From UBA7960 sp964348755 (lineage in GTDB: Bacteria > Bacteroidota > Bacteroidia > Bacteroidales > UBA7960), in NCBI GenBank assembly GCA_964348755.1, contig CAYGDW010000005.1, forward strand, positions 1-64,000: DNA of 64,000 nt. Reading direction: 5' to 3'. Made by a program: the position numbers and the translations under genes. The notes beneath the pieces were generated by a model that worked only from the letters and a program-made list of their open reading frames with translations, was not told the origin of the DNA and did no database searches. Below, piece after piece: positions 1 to 10,500 of this stretch (position 1 is the stretch's first letter; every line of letters begins with the position of its first letter).

Positions 1-41
1 GCATAAAATTCTACCCTTTTTTACTTTATCGGACAATAGTG
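1..41 (+). repeat. Partial copy (right end) of a ~200-bp interspersed palindromic repeat
   Basis: These bases match the right end of the repeat found whole at 46160-46360 and, inverted, at 51742-51944. Shared words include GCATAAAATTCT, a C/T-rich run, and ACTTTATCGGACAATAGTG. The rest of the copy lies to the left of the window, so its left inverted repeat and central hairpin cannot be seen. Its orientation is the same as the copy at 46160. Confidence 0.75.
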
Positions 42-378
42 TAAAAATTTATATAATTCATTAAAAAAGTCGAATAGAGTAATTTAAAAAATTTCGTAAT
101 TCTAGCCTTTGCCCAGCTTGTGTGCAAAATGCAAGACTTTCCAACTCGTAGACTTTTTAGTCTGATTCCATTTGAATTATTCATGGGCTGGTAAAATGTG
201 GATCAATTTCTTTTGCAGGGCAATACAGTGGTTAGGCGCTGCATAGTCTGATTTTGGCTTCTTTTTTGCTGCTTCTCTTTATCTTTGCAGCTCAATATAG
301 TGGCCCTGGTGCAATGCAGCGGGCGATTGAGCGTTTTTGTTACAGTTCCAATATTAATTAAATTATCTGAATAAAATA
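42..378. other. Intergenic region, no gene recognised
   Basis: This stretch lies between the partial repeat and the first gene. No open frame of convincing length or composition is present. It holds a small dyad, AGACT-N4-AGTCT (150-163), and a good -7 box, TATCTTTG (280-287). A TTTG at 253-256 is 23 bases upstream of that box, slightly wider than the usual 19-21. That pair is the most likely promoter for the lipoprotein gene at 379, giving a leader of about 85 nt. Confidence 0.4.
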
Positions 379-1539
379 ATGAGGCTCTTTATTCTGTTTT
401 TTGGACTTTTATTTTTAGTAAGTGGGTGCGCCATGTTTCGACCCATTCAAAAAAGCAAACTTTTGCCGGTTTTTCACCTAATTGAAGGGTCAAGGTTTAA
501 CGAGGCCAAGGGTGTGATTGATGATTTGATAGGCCACCCTGAGGCTGCCGGCTGGCCTCGCACCTGGTATGCCCGCGGCTTGCTCAGCCACAATGCATGG
601 CGCGAGGGTATTAGTAAAAACGATCGCAAACTTACTGAACTTTATCCCGACCAGCTTTATGTAGTTTTTGAATCGTACCGCATGGCCGATTCGCTCGATA
701 TAGGAGGCCGGCTCAACCGGCAACTGAGGCCTCGCTATGTAATGCTTGCCAACGATTTTCAGCGTTTTGGCGAACGGCAGTTTGTTGCCTGCAACTTTGG
801 CGAGGCGCTAAGGGCTTTTGAACATTCTTTGAAAATTGCCGGAATTCCGGAGCTAAAACTTAAACCCGATTCTAACTTGTTGTATAATGCAGCCCTTGCT
901 GCTTACGATGGTAATAACTGGTCAAGGGCAATTACGCATCTGAACGTTTTAAACCAAAACCGGCACTCGGCCAATGTGGCTCACCTTTTGTTCAATGCAT
1001 GGCTTGCCAAGGCCGATACCCTTAGCGCCGAAAAGGTTATGCTCGGGGCCATTGAAGCCTTCCCTGAAAATGAAATCCTGGTGCTTTTGCTGGCTGATCT
1101 TTATGAAAATTACGGCCAACCCCAGGCAGCCCTAAGCACTTTGAATGAAGCCATACAAAGGCATCCCGATAATTATATTTTTCACAACAGTAAAGGTATG
1201 ATTTACCAAAAGCAGGCTAACTTCCAGGAGGCGATTGATGCTTATCTGGAGGCACGCAGGCTGTCGCCCGAAAATATTATGGTTTTTGTAAACCTGGCCA
1301 CTTGCTACTACAACATTGGGGTTGAGATTGAACGCAACTCGCTTAGTCTTACCAACATCAGCCAGGTAATGATTGAAAGGGAACGCTCGGGACGGGCATT
1401 CCAGTCGGCAATTAGCTGGCTCGATAAGGCTTACGAGGCTGATTCGTCCAATCGGGAAACCCTGGTTAAACTTCTGGACCTTTATAGGGCACTGCGTATA
1501 ACCGACAAGGTGCTTAGCCTCGAAACCAAAATTCGCTAA
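379..1539 (+). CDS. TPR-repeat lipoprotein
   Basis: A 386-aa protein with a lipoprotein signal: a short basic start, a hydrophobic stretch, then the lipobox LVSGC with the acylated Cys at residue 17. It is therefore probably anchored in the envelope facing the periplasm. The rest is helical and contains tetratricopeptide-like units, clearest at about residues 225-300 (for example the pattern PDNYIFHNSKGMIYQKQANFQEAIDAYLEARRL split over one repeat). TPR proteins act as scaffolds for protein complexes; the partner cannot be named. The gene converges on the DUF3078 gene, with only two bases between the stop codons. No catalytic domain is visible. Confidence 0.8.
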   Translation: MRLFILFFGLLFLVSGCAMFRPIQKSKLLPVFHLIEGSRFNEAKGVIDDLIGHPEAAGWPRTWYARGLLSHNAWREGISKNDRKLTELYPDQLYVVFESYRMADSLDIGGRLNRQLRPRYVMLANDFQRFGERQFVACNFGEALRAFEHSLKIAGIPELKLKPDSNLLYNAALAAYDGNNWSRAITHLNVLNQNRHSANVAHLLFNAWLAKADTLSAEKVMLGAIEAFPENEILVLLLADLYENYGQPQAALSTLNEAIQRHPDNYIFHNSKGMIYQKQANFQEAIDAYLEARRLSPENIMVFVNLATCYYNIGVEIERNSLSLTNISQVMIERERSGRAFQSAISWLDKAYEADSSNRETLVKLLDLYRALRITDKVLSLETKIR

Positions 1540-1541
1540 TC

Positions 1542-3461
1542 TTACAACCTGAAAGAAAAGGTAAGTCCCAAAAACTGATTCAGCTGGGTGCGGGGCACCC
1601 TTTTTTGGCTGCCATCGGGCAACAAAACCGGCTGCCCGCCATCGTCGAGCAATGGAAACCGAATGTCGTCGTCGTAAATCAAATGCATATTTATCCTTAT
1701 TGAGAACAGGTAGCTGATTTGTCTTTCAAGACTCAACTCCCAGTCAACGTCAACGTTTTGCGGTTTGTCGAGGTAACTCGAAAACAATCTGATGGCGTTG
1801 GTTACCCGCAAGTTTTCGCCAATGTTGGTACGGTTACGAAACACAAGCTGGGCGCCCATTTCCTGTTTCAGTCGCTTGTCTTTGTCAATGCCATACATGG
1901 TTTGGTTAATCAGGGCAGTATCCAGAACAAAGGTGTTTCTATACGACAATGGCGAAAAATTGAACTGCGTGCGGTCATTTGGCCTGTATTCAACACCCAC
2001 CCCAACAGTAAATGTACCCGGGCTTAGAAATTTAGAAACTGGCACCGTTAAGTTCGATGCCCTGAATCCTTTTGCTAGCTGAGTTTTGAAGTACAAGCTT
2101 GAACTGAAGTCGAATTTGTTTCTCAGGCGTTTGTTGTATTGCGAGTTGATTTCTAATATATCGGTATTTGTTCTAATATTTTTTATTTCAAAACCCGGCT
2201 CAATATTGCCTATGGCACCAAACCTTATGCGCATATTATTGGTCCATTGTTCGTTCTTTGCCCGATTGGTATAAACCGCCCGGGCGGTTATGTCTAACAG
2301 CCCCGACAGTGAGCTTTCGCCACCCCTGGCCCAGTTTGACAGGAAGTTTTGGTTGAGCGAAAATGAGTTGACCAGGCCGTAGTTCCAGTAAATTGGTATT
2401 TCGGTCAATGGTTTGGCTGTGGCCAAAGTACGCACAGGACCTACCCTGGCTATTTGAATGTCGTCCGAAGTCCGGCGCTCAAGTCGTTCCACATAGATCT
2501 CATCTTCCAATATAAGCCTGATGTCATTTTTTGCCGGATTGCCAACCCACACGGTTACTGAATCATTTTTCGAATTTCGGACCCAGTGTCTTACCAGGTC
2601 GTCCTTGCCTGTGCTGAGCCAAAATGGCATGCGATGGCCATCGGTGCTGCTCAGGTGTACCAGAACCGAATCGCGCCTTTGGGTATAACTCAACAAGGTT
2701 TCAACTGCCCGGCGCAATGAATCGGGCATTTGCTGGCCAGGTATTATGTAAAATGGGGTATCGGCTCCACCATAAAAGGCCGGCACCGATTCTGAAATTA
2801 TCATTTTCAATCCATCGGGGCTTATCCGGTAGGCCTTGCGGCTGTTTCGCGGCAATACCGGCGGACTAATGCGACCGTTTTCATAACGAAACCATCTTGC
2901 ATTCTTCAACTCAAGGTAGCGTGTATCAATAATTATCTCTGTAATTGTGTCTCTTACCTGAAGCAGCGAGTCGAGCTTAAACCTTGCATCGGGAAACATA
3001 TTGAGATTAGGTTGTGTAATTGGGTCAATGGCCCGCAAAACAATGGTTTGCCTAATTACAAATGGTTCTTTATCAAGTGGAACGGTATCAATGATAAACA
3101 CATTTTGGTTGAGCCACCTCAATGGCAGGGTGTCGTATCGGACCAGTTGTCCGGAATTCACCTCAATGGCACCAAATTGAAAGTGCCTGAGCCGGCTGTC
3201 AATACTATCGAAGGGTTCGTTAAAATGCTCAACAAGGCGCCTCAACGAGAGTCTGAGCGTGTCGTTGCTGTCGCGCCAAAGGTTCTCTTTTTCAATAATT
3301 TGAATAATGTACTCCGTTGCTTTAACTGGGGTAAATGTGCTTTTTGCCGCTTGATCCTTTGTTATTGGGGCTAAGGGCAGGGGAGGTGACTGTTGGGCTG
3401 CGCCCGTGGCGGTTAATAAAAACTGAGCAAGAATAAGGGTAAGAAGTTTAATCCGGTACAT
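1542..3461 (-). CDS. DUF3078 domain outer-membrane protein
   Basis: A 639-aa exported protein with an N-terminal signal peptide (cut probably near the AAQQ at residues 21-24). Residues about 355-440 match DUF3078, a Bacteroidota family, with the typical 'LSNWARGGESSLSG' stretch at about 374-387. The C-terminal part alternates polar and hydrophobic residues and ends in Phe-Arg-Leu, as expected of an outer-membrane beta-barrel. Residues about 60-340 resemble no domain I recognise, so the protein is longer than a simple DUF3078 member. Function is unknown. It is convergent with the TPR lipoprotein gene and has a perfect palindrome just upstream at 3478-3492. Confidence 0.75.
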   Translation of the reverse strand: MYRIKLLTLILAQFLLTATGAAQQSPPLPLAPITKDQAAKSTFTPVKATEYIIQIIEKENLWRDSNDTLRLSLRRLVEHFNEPFDSIDSRLRHFQFGAIEVNSGQLVRYDTLPLRWLNQNVFIIDTVPLDKEPFVIRQTIVLRAIDPITQPNLNMFPDARFKLDSLLQVRDTITEIIIDTRYLELKNARWFRYENGRISPPVLPRNSRKAYRISPDGLKMIISESVPAFYGGADTPFYIIPGQQMPDSLRRAVETLLSYTQRRDSVLVHLSSTDGHRMPFWLSTGKDDLVRHWVRNSKNDSVTVWVGNPAKNDIRLILEDEIYVERLERRTSDDIQIARVGPVRTLATAKPLTEIPIYWNYGLVNSFSLNQNFLSNWARGGESSLSGLLDITARAVYTNRAKNEQWTNNMRIRFGAIGNIEPGFEIKNIRTNTDILEINSQYNKRLRNKFDFSSSLYFKTQLAKGFRASNLTVPVSKFLSPGTFTVGVGVEYRPNDRTQFNFSPLSYRNTFVLDTALINQTMYGIDKDKRLKQEMGAQLVFRNRTNIGENLRVTNAIRLFSSYLDKPQNVDVDWELSLERQISYLFSIRINMHLIYDDDIRFPLLDDGGQPVLLPDGSQKRVPRTQLNQFLGLTFSFRL

Positions 3462-3477
3462 ACTTAATTGTTTTATG

Positions 3478-3492
3478 CTGGTAATTTACCAG
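3478..3492. promoter_or_regulatory. Perfect 15-bp palindrome upstream of the DUF3078 gene
   Basis: CTGGTAATTTACCAG has two 7-bp arms around one central base and sits 17 bases upstream of the start codon at 3461. A one-base centre favours a dimeric protein-binding site over an RNA hairpin. No regulator can be assigned. Confidence 0.35.
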
Positions 3493-3584
3493 TAAATGAT
3501 AGATTATAAACTGAAACGGGAAAATATTGAATCAATTATGTTTGTTGTTGATTGGTATCATCTATTATCTAAACAGATTTTCAT

Positions 3585-3618
3585 AAAAAACCGCCCCTCC
3601 ATTGCTGAGGGGGCGGTT
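3585..3618 (-). terminator. Intrinsic terminator of gyrB
   Basis: A GC-rich inverted repeat (arms AACCGCCCCTC at 3589-3599 and GAGGGGGCGGTT at 3607-3618) lies about 20 bases past the gyrB stop. On the minus strand it is followed by a U-run from the A-tract at 3585-3590. Confidence 0.85.
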
Positions 3619-3638
3619 CCTTTTTGTTTATGGAGGTT

Positions 3639-5606
3639 TTATGCGTCAATGTTGGCGTATTTGGCGTTTCGTTCAATAAAATCGCGCCGTGGTGGCACCT
3701 CATCTCCCATAAGCATAGTAAATGTGCGGCTTGCTTCGGCTGCATTTTCAATATCGACCTGGCGCAATAAACGCTGTTCGGGGTTCATGGTGGTTTCCCA
3801 CAGCTGCTCGGCATTCATCTCGCCAAGACCCTTATAGCGCTGAATGTGAATGCCGCTTTCTTTTCCGTCTTTGCTGTATTCGGCCACAATGGCTTTGCGT
3901 TCTTCCTCGGTCCAGGCATAGCGCTCATCTTTTGCTTTTCTGACAAGGTATAAGGGTGGGGTGGCAATATATACATACCCCATTTCAATAAGTTCGCGCA
4001 TATAACGGAAGAAAAAGGTTAGGATCAGAGTGGCAATGTGGCTGCCGTCAACGTCGGCATCGGTCATGATAACCACCTTGTGGTACCGAAGGCGTTCCAT
4101 ATTCAGTGCCTTGCTGTCGTCGTTGGTGCCAATTGAAAGACCAAGCGCGGTAAAAATAGTTTTGATTTCTTCATTGTCGAAAATGCGGTGAGGCATGGCT
4201 TTTTCAACATTAAGAATTTTACCCCTCAGGGGTAGTATAGCCTGAAACTTGCGGTCACGGCCTTGTTTGGCGGTACCTCCGGCCGAGTCGCCCTCAACCA
4301 GGAATATTTCGCAGCGCCCGGGGTCTTTCTCAGAGCAGTCGGCAAGTTTTCCGGGCAGACCCGTACTCGATAATACGTTTTTGCGTTGCACCAACTCGCG
4401 GGCTTTGCGTGCCGCATGGCGGGCAGTGGCTGCCAGAATCACCTTGTTTACAATGGTCCGGGCTTCCCTGGGGTGTTCTTCAAGGTAATAGGTAAGTATT
4501 TCGCTCACAGCCTGGTCAACGGCACCCATAATCTCTGAGTTGCCCAACTTGGTTTTGGTCTGGCCTTCAAACTGAGGCTCGGCCACTTTTACGCTGATCA
4601 CCGCCGTGAGACCCTCGCGAAAATCGTCGCCATTGATCTCGAACTTAAGTTTTGAAAGCATGCCCGACTTGTCGGCATACGACTTAAGGGTGCGAGTTAA
4701 CGCCCGGCGGAATCCTGCCAGGTGGGTGCCGCCTTCAATAGTGTTGATATTGTTTACGTAACTTTGAACATTTTCGGTAAATGAGGCATTATACTGAAGG
4801 GCCACTTCTACCGGCACACCTCCCTTTTCAGAGCTCATACAAATGGGCTCGTCAATCAGTTTTTCGCGTGTTCCGTCCATATACTGCACAAACTCCTTTA
4901 AGCCTTCTAAGGAGTAGAAGGTTTCGTGCACAAAATTGCCATTCTCGTCTTTCTCACGCCTATCGGTTAGGGTAAGTCTTACTCCTTTGTTCAGAAAAGA
5001 CAGCTCGCGCAGACGGGCCGAAAGTATGTCGTAGTTGAAATGTGTAACCTGAAAAATAGTGTCGTCGGGCAAAAAGATAACTTCAGTTCCAGTGCGGTTG
5101 GTTTGGCCAATTACCTTTACATCGAACTGGGGCTTTCCGCGATGGTATTCCTGGGTAAAAATCTTGCCGTGGCGATGAACATTAACTATTAGTTGGGTCG
5201 AAAGCGCGTTTACGCACGAAACGCCTACCCCGTGTAATCCTCCCGATACTTTGTAACTGTCTTTATCGAACTTGCCTCCGGCATGAAGCACAGTCATAAC
5301 CACCTCAAGTGCGCTGCGTTTTTCCTTCTCATGTATGTCTGTGGGTATTCCGCGCCCGTTGTCAATTACCGTAACCGATTCGTTTTCGTTTATTATCACC
5401 TCAATATGGTCGCAATGGCCGGCCATGGCCTCGTCAATTGAGTTGTCAACCACTTCGTATACCAGGTGATGCAGCCCTTTGCTTCCTATATCGCCAATGT
5501 ACATGGCAGGGCGTTTTCTAACGGCTTCCAGACCCTCTAAAACCTGTATGCTGGCAGCGTCGTAGGCTGGCGATAAAATCTCAGCCGCCTTTTGTAATTC
5601 ACTCAT
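3639..5606 (-). CDS. gyrB: DNA gyrase subunit B
   Basis: The ATP-hydrolysing subunit of DNA gyrase, which with GyrA introduces negative supercoils. At 655 aa it is the usual length for the phylum and lacks the large C-terminal insert of enterobacterial GyrB. The GHKL ATPase is at the N-terminus (VVDNSIDEA with the catalytic Glu/Asn region, then DNGRGIP and GGLHGVG). The transducer domain follows, then the TOPRIM domain with EGDSAGG and DADVDGSHI supplying the acidic metal ligands, and a C-terminal RYKGLGEM motif. A terminator follows the gene, and a TACCTTTG -7 box lies upstream, so it is probably a single-gene unit. ParE is the only close alternative; the full-length match and IQRYKGLGEMN ending favour GyrB. 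Confidence 0.95.
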   Translation of the reverse strand: MSELQKAAEILSPAYDAASIQVLEGLEAVRKRPAMYIGDIGSKGLHHLVYEVVDNSIDEAMAGHCDHIEVIINENESVTVIDNGRGIPTDIHEKEKRSALEVVMTVLHAGGKFDKDSYKVSGGLHGVGVSCVNALSTQLIVNVHRHGKIFTQEYHRGKPQFDVKVIGQTNRTGTEVIFLPDDTIFQVTHFNYDILSARLRELSFLNKGVRLTLTDRREKDENGNFVHETFYSLEGLKEFVQYMDGTREKLIDEPICMSSEKGGVPVEVALQYNASFTENVQSYVNNINTIEGGTHLAGFRRALTRTLKSYADKSGMLSKLKFEINGDDFREGLTAVISVKVAEPQFEGQTKTKLGNSEIMGAVDQAVSEILTYYLEEHPREARTIVNKVILAATARHAARKARELVQRKNVLSSTGLPGKLADCSEKDPGRCEIFLVEGDSAGGTAKQGRDRKFQAILPLRGKILNVEKAMPHRIFDNEEIKTIFTALGLSIGTNDDSKALNMERLRYHKVVIMTDADVDGSHIATLILTFFFRYMRELIEMGYVYIATPPLYLVRKAKDERYAWTEEERKAIVAEYSKDGKESGIHIQRYKGLGEMNAEQLWETTMNPEQRLLRQVDIENAAEASRTFTMLMGDEVPPRRDFIERNAKYANIDA

Positions 5607-5632
5607 AAAAAACCTTTCAAAATGATAACTTG

Positions 5633-5640
5633 CAAAGGTA
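5633..5640 (-). promoter_or_regulatory. Candidate gyrB promoter -7 box
   Basis: On the minus strand this reads TACCTTTG, a full match to the Bacteroidota TAnnTTTG box, 26 bases before the gyrB start. No clear TTTG is visible 19-21 bases upstream, so only the -7 half is supported. Confidence 0.4.
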
Positions 5641-5695
5641 CTGATTTTTGCTGTGTTTTTTAGCTAAGTTTAGTTCATTTCAGATAAAATTATTA

Positions 5696-5745
5696 ACAAA
5701 AAAACGCCCTGAAACCATTGATTTTATTTTGGTTCCAGGGCGTTT
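5696..5745 (-). terminator. Intrinsic terminator of the outer-membrane protein gene
   Basis: Arms AAACGCCCTGAAACC (5702-5716) and GGTTCCAGGGCGTTT (5731-5745) pair with one mismatch. The A-run at 5696-5704 supplies a U-tract on the minus strand. The hairpin lies about 55 bases past the stop of the gene at 5801. Confidence 0.8.
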
Positions 5746-5800
5746 GTCCCTAATGTTGATAAATATTATTGTACCCCTTGGGCGAAAATCAAAAAACTGA

Positions 5801-7519
5801 TCAGAACGACCAGGTAAGTCCGCCTAATACCTGAAGCTTCTGCGATGGGTAATTCATCCAGCGCTCAAGCGATTTGTTCTGTACATTGTAAAAGTTAACG
5901 AAAAACGACAATACGCGGGTGTAGCGGTATTCAATTCCAATATTGCCATCCACAAACACATCATGAAGTTTATGGGCCACTGGGTTATTCTGGGTGTCGA
6001 AGGCACGTCCGAATGTGGCATTTCGGGCAAATACATCGGCACTTACAATGATTTTGTCCTGCATATTATATTTTAGGTTTAGACCAACCTGAAGCGTGGG
6101 AAGATGCCATGCTTCAATTTCCTGATCGAGGCTGTATTGAAAATAATCGGTCGAAAGCCTTGCGTGGAACCGGGATCCGAATTGCGAAAAAAGCTCGCCC
6201 CTTACATGCAAACGCCTAATATTGTCATAAGTCGTTGTAAACTGATTGGGGAGCAGGTTGGCTGTGTCAGTAACAAACAATGCAAAGTTGTCGATATTTG
6301 AGCTGGCAACCGCCAGATTGAAAGAAATATTATCAGAAAAAGCTCCTTTTATGCCTGCTGTAATCCGGTTTTTGGTGTTTTGAAATGCCAGTGGTGCTGT
6401 ACGGGTATTCAGAAATGGGTTTTCTTTCAACATGTTCCGGAGCGAATGGCGCTCAAGGCCCCCCGATAAGCCCGCATGTACTGTAAGATACCTTTCAATT
6501 AGTTCAGCTTCAAAGCCAATATTTGGATATACCCTGAAGTATGATGCCGTATCGGATTGGAAAGTCATGTCGAGCCCTGCAAAAAGCTTCATTCTGCCAG
6601 TTTTGGCATATACTGCAGGCATAATTGTTACAAGGCCTGTGGTACTGGTGTCAGCCTGGCTCACATTATAAAAAATATCGGCCTTTGAGTTAAGGTTCAG
6701 GTAAACCTGTTCGGCAAGCCCAGTTGGGTCTAATATTTCGCGGCCTATCATGCCATTAAAACCCAGGTTGTGCTCCGAGGCCCCATAAAGGTCGCTCAGC
6801 CAGTTGTGTTCCAGGCCTGTTTTAAAGCCTAACCTCGTCGAGTCGGGGTGGTGGCTGCCAAATCCAATTGTTGTATTGAGTTGGTTTATGCGCTGGCGTA
6901 TGTCTTTGTTGGTAATGCTTTCCAGGTAAGGTTCGAGCACAGGATCGCCCTCATAATCATTTGGCCTGAATCCATAATAATGAATCACATTGCGGTCGTA
7001 GCGCAAGCCGCCACTAAGGGCATTGCTACCTATAAACCGTTTTCCGTAAACATGGGCCAGGTTGTCGCTAAAGCCGCTGAAGCCATAATCTTTAATAATT
7101 CCTGCCGAAGAAAGGTGTTTCAGGTGCACCCCCAATGAATAGTCGTTTGAGCGCAGGGTGTTATAAAATGCCTCGGCGTAAGGTGTGGTGTAATTGCCAA
7201 ATCCGCCCCTGAAGTGGCCCTGATATAGTTTTGCAAGGGGTTCCCCACGCATCCTGGCAGCAGAAATAGGTTCCAGGTCAAAGCGTACAGGAAGAGGGCG
7301 CGGCATAATATTATAAAGAAACTCGGGCTTGTCTAAATCAATGTTATCCAGGCGTGGATTGTCATTTATCTTAAATGCATCAGAAATAGTAGGTACGTAG
7401 GGGGCAACTACCTTAACCTCGCCTACATCGAGAGGACGCTGCCCGTAAATGGTGCCTGCTACAAGCACCAATAACAGGTACAGAAATGCTGATATCTTAT
7501 GTTTTTGCCTGATATTCAT
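5801..7519 (-). CDS. Outer-membrane beta-barrel protein, function unknown
   Basis: A 572-aa exported protein. An N-terminal signal peptide ends near the YGQ at residues 25-27. It is followed by a short stretch, VKVVAPYVPTISDAF, of a type I associate with hypothetical Bacteroidota envelope proteins. The remainder has many short amphipathic strands rich in Tyr, Phe, Asn and Gly, and ends in Trp-Ser-Phe, so a beta-barrel is likely. It resembles the barrel of TonB-dependent receptors but has no plug domain. The gene lies 41 bases after the 1023-aa TPR gene on the same strand and probably shares its transcript, which suggests the two products work together in the envelope. A terminator follows. 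Confidence 0.65.
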   Translation of the reverse strand: MNIRQKHKISAFLYLLLVLVAGTIYGQRPLDVGEVKVVAPYVPTISDAFKINDNPRLDNIDLDKPEFLYNIMPRPLPVRFDLEPISAARMRGEPLAKLYQGHFRGGFGNYTTPYAEAFYNTLRSNDYSLGVHLKHLSSAGIIKDYGFSGFSDNLAHVYGKRFIGSNALSGGLRYDRNVIHYYGFRPNDYEGDPVLEPYLESITNKDIRQRINQLNTTIGFGSHHPDSTRLGFKTGLEHNWLSDLYGASEHNLGFNGMIGREILDPTGLAEQVYLNLNSKADIFYNVSQADTSTTGLVTIMPAVYAKTGRMKLFAGLDMTFQSDTASYFRVYPNIGFEAELIERYLTVHAGLSGGLERHSLRNMLKENPFLNTRTAPLAFQNTKNRITAGIKGAFSDNISFNLAVASSNIDNFALFVTDTANLLPNQFTTTYDNIRRLHVRGELFSQFGSRFHARLSTDYFQYSLDQEIEAWHLPTLQVGLNLKYNMQDKIIVSADVFARNATFGRAFDTQNNPVAHKLHDVFVDGNIGIEYRYTRVLSFFVNFYNVQNKSLERWMNYPSQKLQVLGGLTWSF

Positions 7520-7560
7520 GGGTCAATTTTTTCCTGTTAATGTTTTGCTTATAGATTTTT

Positions 7561-10500
7561 TTAAAAAGGATTCCTCCCTAAGTTTATCTCATCGGGGTTG
7601 CTCCTTCTGGGCTGGCCCTGTCGCCTTTCCTGCTCAAGTATGGCATCAAGTTTTTGAATGGCTACTGCCCTAAGTTCAGCCCCCTGGTAATTGTCAATAA
7701 TGCTTTGCAGGGTATGCTTAGCCTGAAATACGTTACCAAGTGCCAGGTAGTTGTCGGCCAGCAGAATAAATGTTTTAGCCAACCAATAATCGTAGGCCGA
7801 CATTTTGTTTACAAAGTCAAAGATAAGTTTCTCGCTTTGTTGGTAGTCGCCAGCATTAAACTCTATAAGTGCCAGATAATACATTGACTCGGCCGAGGTT
7901 TCGTTGTCGGCTGTTTGCATTGCGCTGCGCAACGAGGCTCTTGCCTGGGCTGGGCGGTTCAGTTCCATGGCCGACCGGCCGGTAATTAAATGAGCTTCCT
8001 GCTGCATCTCGCGGGTGGTTTTGGTATTGGCCAGCACAGATGCAGCAAGAGTGGTGGCTTCCTGATGACGAGCCAGCCTAAACAGCGAGCGCATTTGCCC
8101 AGCAAGGCCTTCAAGTTTGTTGCTTGGCAAATCGGCCATTTCTTCAAGCCTGCGGTAATGTTCGAGGGCTGCACCAAAGTTACTTCGACGAAACTCTATG
8201 GTGGCTGCTCGCAGAAGTGCATCCTCGGTAAACCTTGACTTGGCCCGGCCAATAACGAAACGATAACCGGCCAATGCGGCCTCTGTATTGTTGGCGCGCA
8301 ACTCGCACTCAGCCCTGTAAAAATTGGCCTGAATGGCAAAGATTCCTTCCGGGAATCGCTCAATGTAGGTGGTAAATCCCCTTAGGGCATTGGTGCAGTC
8401 GCCTTGCATATAACGATTCTCGGCGGCAATGTATGTAAGGGAATCTTGCTGTGCTGTGGTAACATTTGCAAAACCCAGGCCCTGCGAAAAACTGATAAAA
8501 TCATCAACGCGGTTAAGCCCGACATAAATATTGCGAATGGCAACAAGGGCTTCTTGCGACTCGGGCGTGCCCGGATAGCGGCTTACAACGGTTTTAAACA
8601 TTTCTAATGCCTGATCGTCGCGGTTGGTATTGAAAAAAATTAGTCCGGTTTTGAGAATTGCGCTTTTCACAAAAGCGCTGTTCGGGTGTTGGGTTAATAG
8701 CTGGTTAAAGTATGTATAAGCCTGATTGTTGTTGCCTAAAACCAGCCAGGTGTTGGCAATTTCGTAGCGGGCGTCGTCAATATAGCTCGATTGCCCAAAG
8801 CGCTGAATAAGCTCCTGCATGGTGCTTATTTTGGCCTCAAAGCGGCCCAAAACACCTTGTACCTGCCCTTTTTGAAAAATGGCATAATCGGTATCGGCAA
8901 CATTGAGTCGTATGGCGCGGTCGTAAAACTCGAGGGCCAGTGGGTATTCTTTCGAAAGAAAATAGCTGTCGGCAATACGAAGGGTGGCATCGTTTACCAG
9001 CCTGTTGTCTTCTCCACGCTCACCAATAAACCGGCGAAACGCGGTAATTGCCCTTGCATAGTTTCGGTTTTTGAATTGTGCATAGCCTATGGTGTAGTTT
9101 GCCCGATTAAAAAATGGCAGCGAAAAAGCACCCGGCGAAGTTAGAAAACGCTCCATGGTTGGGATGGCCTCGCTGAATCGTTCCTGGCGATAAAGTGCTT
9201 CGCCGCGCCAGTATAGAGCCTGGGCCGAGATGTTGTTGTTTTCGGGAAAACGGGCAGACCTGTCGAAATGAGCCACCGCACCTCCAAAATCGCCATTGTT
9301 AAATAACTCAACGCCCCTAAAATAGGCAATGCGCTGATAAGCCGATCGCAGCCTAGGGGTGTTAACCTGTACTTTTTCTATCGATGCCATCGCATCTTTG
9401 AAGTTTCGCGTACTTAGGTAAATGTCGATTAGGTAGCGGTAAGCCTCTTCAATGCGAGGCGAACTGGGGTATTGCTCAATGTATCTCTGAAATGAAAGAA
9501 TGGCTTCATTGAATGGGTCAAGGGCCAGTTCGAACGACAGTTTGGCGTAGTTAAACAGTGCGTCTTGGGCAATGGATTCGTCGTGTTTGTTTTGAAATGC
9601 TGCCATGAATGCGTTTCGCGCAAAACGCTTCTGGTCGGTTTGCAGGTAGGCCGCAGCCAAATGGTAGTGCGCATTTTGCGCCAGGGCATCGCTGCCGCCA
9701 ATTACCCTGTCGAAGTGATTTATGGCATCGCCAAAACGACCTACCCTGAAATAGGCAAAGCCCATTTGATACTGGTCGTCGCGGGTAATTCGCTGGGGGG
9801 CTTGGCTGAAAAAAGTTTCCAGAAATGGAATTGCCCTGGCAAAGTCACCTTTCCTAAACCACGCATCGCCAATAAGTTTGGCAATTTCGGGAGCCCGGCG
9901 CGGATTGGCAGTTGCAAGCATAGGGGTGGCATACTCAATAAGCAAGTCGTACTCCTGCTGCATATAGTAAATGTGGGCTATATAATATGGCACCACAGGT
10001 CCAAAAGTTTCGTCATTGCCAATCTTTCGAAAAGCCGAAAGGGCAGTTGTAAGGCTTCCGTCGGAATAGGCAATATGGCCAAAATAGTAGGTTGCCGGTG
10101 CAAAAAATGGCGATGAATCGTCGCGAATTTCGCTAAACATCTGACGGGCAAGGGCGTTGTTTTCGGTCATAAACAAGCTGTAACCCCTTTTGAAGTGGTA
10201 CTCATCGCGCATAGTGGGCTTTAGATCGCTTACCTGCACCGTGCCAAACCAGCTGGCTGCATCGCGGTATTTACGGTCGCGGTAGTTGACGTTGCCAAGC
10301 TGAAAACGTGCCATGTTTTGCTGGGGATGGGTGGGGTAGTTGTCAACAAATTCGAGGAGCCTGGCATGGGCATCGGGGTTAAAAAGTTCGGCCGAACTCA
10401 CTCCCGCATAATACATTGAGCTAATGCGCACCTCGTTGTGCTTATCGTCAATCTGACCAATTACCTGCTCAAACAGTTCGCGGGCTGCACCAAATTTTCC

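Noticed and set aside
9565..10116. A 183-aa open frame on the plus strand
   Set aside because: It is antisense to the 1023-aa TPR gene and shows no domain or start signal; a shadow of the real gene's codon use.
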